Source: Treponema sp.
GTDB taxonomy: Bacteria > Spirochaetota > Spirochaetia > Treponematales > Treponemataceae
Reading direction: 5' to 3'
Length of the DNA stretch: 28,199 bases
Assembly: GCA_016293005.1 (NCBI GenBank)
Contig: JAEDFA010000016.1
Span: forward strand, 1 to 28,199
The notes beneath the pieces were generated by a model. That model was not told where the DNA came from, searched no databases, and saw only the letters and a program-made list of their open reading frames with translations. Positions 23,641 through 28,199 of the stretch are shown one piece after another; the stretch's first letter is position 1, and each line of letters starts with the position of its first letter. The position numbers and the translations under genes are program-made.

Positions 23641-24785
23641 ATTATATACCTTTTTACGCGGCTTGAAACTGAAGTCATAACTTCGTATGAAATTGTATGC
23701 GTTTTTTTTGCAATATCATCAGCATCTAAAAGAGAACCTTTGTCTTTTGGTCCGAAAATTATTGCTTTATCCCAGCGTTTTACATCCTTGTTGTTTAAAC
23801 CAATGTCTACCATACATTGATCCATGCAGATTCTTCCGCAAACAGGATAAAGTTTTCCGTTTATGGTGACTTCAAGACCAGGAGAATTTCGTCTCAAAAG
23901 TCCGTCAGCGTATCCGACTGGTAAAACGGCAATGTCAGTATCTTTTTCGCAAATCCACTGCCGACCGTAAGAAATAGAACTTCCTTTTTTAAAATGCCTT
24001 ATTGCGACAACCTGAGTTTCAAACTGCATTACTGGCTTGAAATCTACATTAATTTTTTTTGATTTTAAATATTGTTTTGAAACTTCATCAGGATAATAAC
24101 CATAAACAATGATTCCAGGTCGAACCATATCAAGCTGAAAGTCTGGAAACGCAAGGGCTGCTGCAGAACTTGAACATGTGCAGAGACCCGGGTCAATGCC
24201 TTTTTCTTTTACAGAATCGATGGCATATTTAAAATCTAAAAACTGTTTATTCGTATAATCGATATTTTCTTTTGAAATGGAATCTGAAACTGCAAAATGG
24301 GTAATCATTCCCGAAAGTTTTAACACCTTGCTTGAAGCAATTTTTTGAGCAAGAAAAGACGCTTCGTCCTTAAGGCAGCCGATTCTTCCCATTCCTGTAT
24401 CTACAGCAAGAAAAACATCAAAATCCTTTAAAGAATTTTTGTTTGCTGATTTTTCAAGTTCTTCTATGAAGTTTAAATCAAAAACTAACGGAGTAATTTT
24501 ATACTGAAAAAGGTCATTAAATTCTTCTGGTGAGCATAAGCTTAAAAGAAGAATTTTTAAATTTATTCCGTTTTCGCGAAGTGTTTTTGCTTCATCAACA
24601 GTTGCAACGGCAAGATAATCAATATCAAGAGATGATGCAATTTTTGCCGCTTCAAGTGCGCTAGTTCCATAACCGTCTGCTTTTACAGCAACACAGATTT
24701 TTGTATGAGGCTTTAACACAGATTTAACCTGCATTAAATTGTTTATAATATTTTCCCGATAAATTACAGCTTTTGTACAACGCAT
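23637..24785 (-). CDS. alr: Alanine racemase
   Basis: This is a PLP enzyme interconverting L- and D-alanine, supplying D-Ala for peptidoglycan. The 382-aa product has the PLP-binding VKADGYG (34-40) with K35 forming the Schiff base, the substrate strand VDTGMGRIG (128-136), VRPGIIVYG (221-229), and the second catalytic base Y273 in SISYGRQW. GRICMDQ (317-323) is also conserved. The protein is full length. It has a near-consensus promoter (24797-24825) only 11 nt from the ATG, and no Shine-Dalgarno sequence. It is monocistronic and convergent with folC, with overlapping stop codons. It supplies precursors to the wall machinery encoded at 38-5676. Confidence 0.96.
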   Translation of the reverse strand: MRCTKAVIYRENIINNLMQVKSVLKPHTKICVAVKADGYGTSALEAAKIASSLDIDYLAVATVDEAKTLRENGINLKILLLSLCSPEEFNDLFQYKITPLVFDLNFIEELEKSANKNSLKDFDVFLAVDTGMGRIGCLKDEASFLAQKIASSKVLKLSGMITHFAVSDSISKENIDYTNKQFLDFKYAIDSVKEKGIDPGLCTCSSSAAALAFPDFQLDMVRPGIIVYGYYPDEVSKQYLKSKKINVDFKPVMQFETQVVAIRHFKKGSSISYGRQWICEKDTDIAVLPVGYADGLLRRNSPGLEVTINGKLYPVCGRICMDQCMVDIGLNNKDVKRWDKAIIFGPKDKGSLLDADDIAKKTHTISYEVMTSVSSRVKRYII

Positions 24786-24796
24786 ATTATTTTCTT

Positions 24797-24825
24797 ATAT
24801 TATGATTTTACAGTTTTTATATCAA
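24797..24825 (-). promoter_or_regulatory. Promoter of alr, very close to the start codon
   Basis: On the minus strand TTGATA (24820-24825), a 17-bp spacer and TAATAT (24797-24802) are near consensus. With a start about 7 nt past the -10, only about 5 nt would precede the ATG at 24785. Confidence 0.7.
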
Positions 24826-24870
24826 GGGCACATTTAAAAACTTATCTTTGCTGATTTTTTAGAAGTAAGT

Positions 24871-24886
24871 TCAACATTTTTGTTGA
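24871..24886. repeat. Inverted repeat overlapping the lipoprotein promoter -35
   Basis: TCAACA and TGTTGA (24871-24876, 24881-24886) are exact complements separated by TTTT and overlap the -35 at 24883. It is a possible small operator; arms are short and chance is not excluded. Confidence 0.3.
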
Positions 24887-24911
24887 GAAATTTTTTAATA
24901 TATTTTATACT
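24883..24911 (+). promoter_or_regulatory. Promoter of lipoprotein-thrC
   Basis: TTGAGA (24883-24888), a 17-bp spacer and TATACT (24906-24911) give a good promoter. The start would be near 24918, with a leader of about 50 nt ending in CGGAG 5 nt before the ATG. Confidence 0.7.
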
Positions 24912-24970
24912 GAAAAATATCTTTTTTAGAAAAATTTAAATCAATTAATTTTATTTTCTTCGGAGAAAAA

Positions 24971-25975
24971 ATGAAAAAGACAATAAAATATATAATTTTA
25001 ACACAAGCCGTTTCATTATTAATTGCATCCTGCGCAACAACTTCTACCGCAACTAAAGCACAGTCTCAGTCTGAAGTCATCGAAATTTCAGAAGACGAAG
25101 AAACTTCTTCAGAACGCAAAGAAGAAAAACGAGAAGCAAAACCTCTTTCCGTAAAAACAAAGACAAACCAGCAGGAAACAGAATTTATCAAAAAACTTTC
25201 AGATATAGACATAAAACTCATCTCTTCTCCAAAACCAATTTTTCAAACTCAAAATTTTAAAACGCCTTACACAGTTTTAGTAGAAGATTCTAATGGTCCT
25301 GTAAGCGATTTTGACATCACAGTTTCTTTTCCAAGTTCAAAAACAAAAGATTCCGTTATTTATGAAACAGTTCAGTTAAAAACAGATTCTGAAGGAAAAA
25401 TCTCTTTTAAGCCAAAAACTCCAGAGTTTGCATTAAAAGACAAAGTTACTTTCTACCCTTCACCTGTAAATTCAACTCAGGCTATGGTAAACGCTTCCTA
25501 TGACCTTGCAGTAACTGCACCTTACCTCGTAAAATCATCAAACCTCTGGTATCAGGGCATTTTATATGTCTACGATTTTAATGAAAACGGAAAACCTACT
25601 TCAAATTCAACGCAGCTTTTAACGACCCTAAGAAATTCAGGCGTAAATGTAGGAAACGCACCTATAAGCAGTACATCTTATTACGACAAACCTATGTCAC
25701 AACTTTACAAAGACTGTTTTGCAATCGTCGGAAATTCATGCAGATTTTTAGTTGCAGGCTCAATAAAATTTGCAGAACCTGTAAAAGAAACAGAAAACGG
25801 CTTTACCTGTACATTAAACGCAGACATCTCATGCTTTAACATGAAAAACGGAGAAGAACTCTGCGCTTTCCAGATAACAGAAACAGTTTCAAATCTCAAC
25901 AGATATAAAGCAATTTCAGAATGTAAAAATTTACTTGCAGAAAAAATTGCAGAAGAAATAATGTACGGAATGTAA
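24971..25975 (+). CDS. Lipoprotein with Ig-like and CsgG/TolB-like domains (tentative)
   Basis: This 334-aa protein has a lipoprotein signal: basic MKKTIK, a hydrophobic core, and the relaxed spirochaete-type lipobox LIASC with C21 as the lipidated residue. A Ser/Glu/Lys-rich linker (22-70) follows. Residues about 85-170 look like an Ig-like beta-sandwich (YTVLVEDSNGPVSDFDITV, then LKTDSEGKISFKP). The C-terminal part (about 190-334) has the pattern of CsgG/LPP20/TolB-N-like domains: DCFAIVGNSCRFLVAGSIKFAE, alternating strands, and a final amphipathic helix NLLAEKIAEEIM. Domain calls are from pattern only. It should be anchored in an envelope membrane facing the periplasm or surface. It is separated from thrC by 14 bp and probably co-transcribed, with no obvious functional link. 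Confidence 0.75.
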   Translation: MKKTIKYIILTQAVSLLIASCATTSTATKAQSQSEVIEISEDEETSSERKEEKREAKPLSVKTKTNQQETEFIKKLSDIDIKLISSPKPIFQTQNFKTPYTVLVEDSNGPVSDFDITVSFPSSKTKDSVIYETVQLKTDSEGKISFKPKTPEFALKDKVTFYPSPVNSTQAMVNASYDLAVTAPYLVKSSNLWYQGILYVYDFNENGKPTSNSTQLLTTLRNSGVNVGNAPISSTSYYDKPMSQLYKDCFAIVGNSCRFLVAGSIKFAEPVKETENGFTCTLNADISCFNMKNGEELCAFQITETVSNLNRYKAISECKNLLAEKIAEEIMYGM

Positions 25976-25989
25976 AAAAGGAATAAATT

Positions 25990-27402
25990 ATGATTTACAC
26001 AGACACAAGAGATTCTTCAGTAAAGGTTAGTTTTAAAGATGCCGTTGTAAACGGAATGAATTCTTTGACAGGAGGTTTATACATTCCTGTTGAATATCCT
26101 CCACTTGAAAAATCATTTATAAATAAAAATCCAGAGCCTTCTTTCAGAGATGTCGCTTTCAATATGGCAAAACCGTACTGCGAAAATGAAATCCCCGATG
26201 ACGATTTAATGGGAATCATTTTGGATGCCTATCCTTTTACGCCAAAAATCGTGCCACTAGACAATATCTCATACATACTTGAACTTTTTCACGGACCTAC
26301 ATGCGCTTTTAAAGATTTTGGTGCAAGATTTATGGCTCGTGTAATGTCTTATTTCAACAAAGACGAAAATGACAATCTTCATATTTTAGTTGCAACATCA
26401 GGAGACACAGGAAGTGCTGTAGGAAGCGCTTTTTTCAATGTTCCGGGAATCGATGTTACAATTTTATACCCGGACGGAAAAATCAGCAAAATCCAGGAAA
26501 AGCAGCTTTCAACTTTTACAGGAAATGTCCGCGCCCTTAAAGTAAAAGGAACATTCGATGACTGCCAGAAACTTGTAAAAACTGCCTTTACAGACAAAGA
26601 CTTAAGAAAACGTTTCCGTTTAAGTTCAGCAAATTCCATAAACATTTCACGACTTTTACCGCAGAGTTTCTACTATATGTATTCTGCATTGACGGTAAGA
26701 AACAGAGTTGCAATCGACAGTAAAATTGAAAATCCTTCCATCATTGTTTCAGTTCCTTCAGGAAATTTCGGAAACCTTACTTCAGGTCTTATTGCACAGA
26801 AGATGGGTGCTCCTATTTCTGGTTTTGTTGCTGCAACTAACTCAAACAAAACTATCCCTGACTGGATTGCAACAGGTTCATACAATCCGCGTTCATCTGT
26901 AGAAACTTATGCAAACGCAATGGATGTAGGCTCTCCAAGTAATTACGAAAGAATCATTTCAATGTATTCCCTTGAAGATGTAAGAAGCCTTTTTGCCTCA
27001 TACTGGCTTGAAAATGAAGGAATAAAATCTGCCATAAGAGAATGCAATACTAATACCGGCTACACAATCGATCCGCACGGAGCCATTGCATGGAAAGCAT
27101 GGAACGACATAAAATCTGGTGCAATGGAAAGCCTTTTAAACGGAGTAAAAAACGATTACCAAAAACCAGGTTTAACTTCTAACATTCCATCATGGGCTTC
27201 AAAAATCACTTCAAAACAGGCTGTTGGAATTATTCTTGAAACTGCCCATCCTGCAAAATTCGGTTCAATCGTAAAAGACGCAACTGGCAGAGAGCCGCCT
27301 GTTCCAAACAGACTTCAGGAAATCATGAACCTTCCTGATAACGCATCAAGCATGGAAAACGATTATGAATCGTTTAAACAGTGGCTTACAGAAAACCTGT
27401 AA
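25990..27402 (+). CDS. thrC: Threonine synthase
   Basis: This PLP enzyme converts O-phospho-L-homoserine to L-threonine. The 470-aa product has HGPTCAFKDFGARFM (101-115) with K108 as the PLP lysine, the phosphate/cofactor loop ATSGDTGSAVGSAF (about 136-149), and VSVPSGNFGNLTSG later. Length and the N-terminal YTDTRD / GGLYIP features fit the longer (E. coli/yeast-like) class. AAGGA lies 7 nt before the ATG. It is downstream of the lipoprotein gene and ends 21 bp before a strong terminator hairpin. No other threonine-pathway gene is present. Confidence 0.96.
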   Translation: MIYTDTRDSSVKVSFKDAVVNGMNSLTGGLYIPVEYPPLEKSFINKNPEPSFRDVAFNMAKPYCENEIPDDDLMGIILDAYPFTPKIVPLDNISYILELFHGPTCAFKDFGARFMARVMSYFNKDENDNLHILVATSGDTGSAVGSAFFNVPGIDVTILYPDGKISKIQEKQLSTFTGNVRALKVKGTFDDCQKLVKTAFTDKDLRKRFRLSSANSINISRLLPQSFYYMYSALTVRNRVAIDSKIENPSIIVSVPSGNFGNLTSGLIAQKMGAPISGFVAATNSNKTIPDWIATGSYNPRSSVETYANAMDVGSPSNYERIISMYSLEDVRSLFASYWLENEGIKSAIRECNTNTGYTIDPHGAIAWKAWNDIKSGAMESLLNGVKNDYQKPGLTSNIPSWASKITSKQAVGIILETAHPAKFGSIVKDATGREPPVPNRLQEIMNLPDNASSMENDYESFKQWLTENL

Positions 27403-27423
27403 TTTTTAACATTTATTTTACAT

Positions 27424-27463
27424 GGGAAAAATAAAGATTTTACACAGAATCTTTATTTTTTCC
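27424..27463 (+). terminator. Intrinsic terminator of thrC abutting the EAL gene
   Basis: AAAAATAAAGATT (27427-27439) pairs perfectly over 13 bp with 27448-27460 around an 8-nt loop; GGG (27424-27426) extends the stem with TCC (27461-27463), including one G-U pair. The 3' arm itself ends in a T6 run. The ATG of the EAL gene follows only 2 nt later. Confidence 0.75.
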
Positions 27464-27465
27464 TT

Positions 27466-28199
27466 ATGGAAGAAATAGATAAAATTTTAACTGGAAACGA
27501 ACTTTTTCCAGTATTTCAGCCGGTCGTATCTCTTGAAAACGGAGATATTTTTGGTTATGAAGCCCTTACGCGAACTGAATCAAATTCAGTTCTTCATTTT
27601 TTCAAAAAAGCAGACAAAGAAGAAAAAAGCTGGCAGCTAGAAAAACTATGCCGTAAACTCATTTTAAAAAACGCACGGCGTATGGGAATTAAAAGCCATA
27701 TTTTCGTTAACATAAACCCGGACATTATGTCTGATGAAGATTTTCACGAAGGATATACAAAAAAACTTCTGGAAAAATATTCTATTGACCCGCATAAAAT
27801 AATTCTTGAGATTACAGAATACTGTTCAAAAAAAGCTTCTTCCCTTCTTTCAGAAATTATAAATCATTATAAAATCCAGAATTTTAAAATCGCACTCGAC
27901 AATGTAGGTTCTGCTTATTCAGGACTTGAGCGAATTTGTGTATTAAATCCTGATTTTATTAAAATCGATATGAACATTATACGCGGAATTGAAAGCGATG
28001 AAATCAAAAAATCTATGGTAAAAAGTCTTGTTCAGTTTTGCAGAGAATCAGGAATTTTATTGATTGCGGTAGGCGTTGAATCAGCAAGCGAACTTGACTT
28101 TCTTTTGAGAACTAGTGTTAATTTTGCGCAAGGCTTTTTCATCGGGAAACCTGAAATAATTCCTGGAAAAGTTTCAGCTCAGGCTTACGCAAGAATCAT
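27466..28199 (+). CDS. EAL-domain protein with degenerate active site (cut by window end)
   Basis: The visible 244 residues are an EAL domain, the fold of c-di-GMP phosphodiesterases, and the gene runs off the window. Conserved positions are E32-A-L (YEALTR), N82 (FVNINP), E115 (ILEITE), D145, K166 and D168 (IKID), and Q222 (QGFFIGKP). Two key residues are lost: the second Asp of DDFGTG is N146 (LDNVGSAY), and the Glu of AEGVE is V202 (AVGVES), which aligns with E352 of RocR, proposed as the general base. It is likely non-catalytic and may be a c-di-GMP sensor. No ribosome site precedes the ATG; a terminator hairpin ends 2 nt upstream. A domain after the EAL part, such as GGDEF, may lie beyond the edge. 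Confidence 0.88.
   Translation, partial: MEEIDKILTGNELFPVFQPVVSLENGDIFGYEALTRTESNSVLHFFKKADKEEKSWQLEKLCRKLILKNARRMGIKSHIFVNINPDIMSDEDFHEGYTKKLLEKYSIDPHKIILEITEYCSKKASSLLSEIINHYKIQNFKIALDNVGSAYSGLERICVLNPDFIKIDMNIIRGIESDEIKKSMVKSLVQFCRESGILLIAVGVESASELDFLLRTSVNFAQGFFIGKPEIIPGKVSAQAYARI

Noticed and set aside
1..28199. Mobile elements, CRISPR arrays, phage or defence genes
   Set aside because: No transposase, integrase, regularly spaced repeats or toxin-antitoxin-like genes were seen; nearly all genes are housekeeping.

Overview
This window is an A+T-rich bacterial chromosome segment that looks like a Treponema-type spirochaete. The main reason is gene order. Read on the minus strand it runs dnaG, rpoD, a coiled-coil zinc-ribbon gene, rnpB, a TPR membrane protein, mreB, mreC, mreD, PBP2 and rodA, which matches what I recall of treponemal genomes (from memory, not checked). 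A lipoprotein gene with a relaxed spirochaete-like lipobox (LIASC) and two tRNA genes lacking an encoded CCA agree with this. I see no phage, transposon, CRISPR or defence genes, so most of the window is ordinary core genome.

Region 1 (38-13853, all minus) is one long run of tightly packed genes, often 0-25 bp apart or overlapping. It starts at a good promoter with a palindrome over its -35 (13873-13905). The first genes are a metallo-beta-lactamase-fold hydrolase, a 64-aa protein, mltG, dnaG and rpoD. A second promoter (8003-8031) precedes the zinc-ribbon gene. RNase P RNA (6667-7044) then sits 5 nt after that gene and 23 nt before the TPR gene. The elongasome set mreBCD-PBP2-rodA follows. 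Replication priming, sigma-70, tRNA processing and side-wall peptidoglycan growth are thus physically linked.

Region 2 (13854-14273) holds a tRNA-Thr(UGU)/tRNA-Tyr(GUA) pair with its own consensus promoter and intrinsic terminator. Both tRNAs carry unusual bases.

Region 3 (14274-17033, minus) has a GT5 glycogen-synthase-like glycosyltransferase, an AroH-type chorismate mutase and a membrane-anchored protein with a faint SPFH/band-7 look.

Region 4 (17154-24785) alternates strands. In order it has a small membrane protein and a tRNA nucleotidyltransferase (+), then DUF2156, flavin reductase-like and trpS (-), a cysteine-cluster protein (-), folC (+) and alr (-). The two convergent pairs overlap by 4 bp through a shared TTAA.

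Region 5 (24883-28199, plus) has a two-domain lipoprotein, threonine synthase with a strong terminator, and a truncated EAL-domain gene whose catalytic residues are degenerate.

The points most worth a second look are the trpS leader (strong Shine-Dalgarno 38 nt from the start, with a hairpin between), rnpB embedded in a protein operon, the degenerate EAL domain, the odd tRNAs, and promoters placed so close to start codons that leaderless mRNAs are likely. I found no clear multi-gene novel system.
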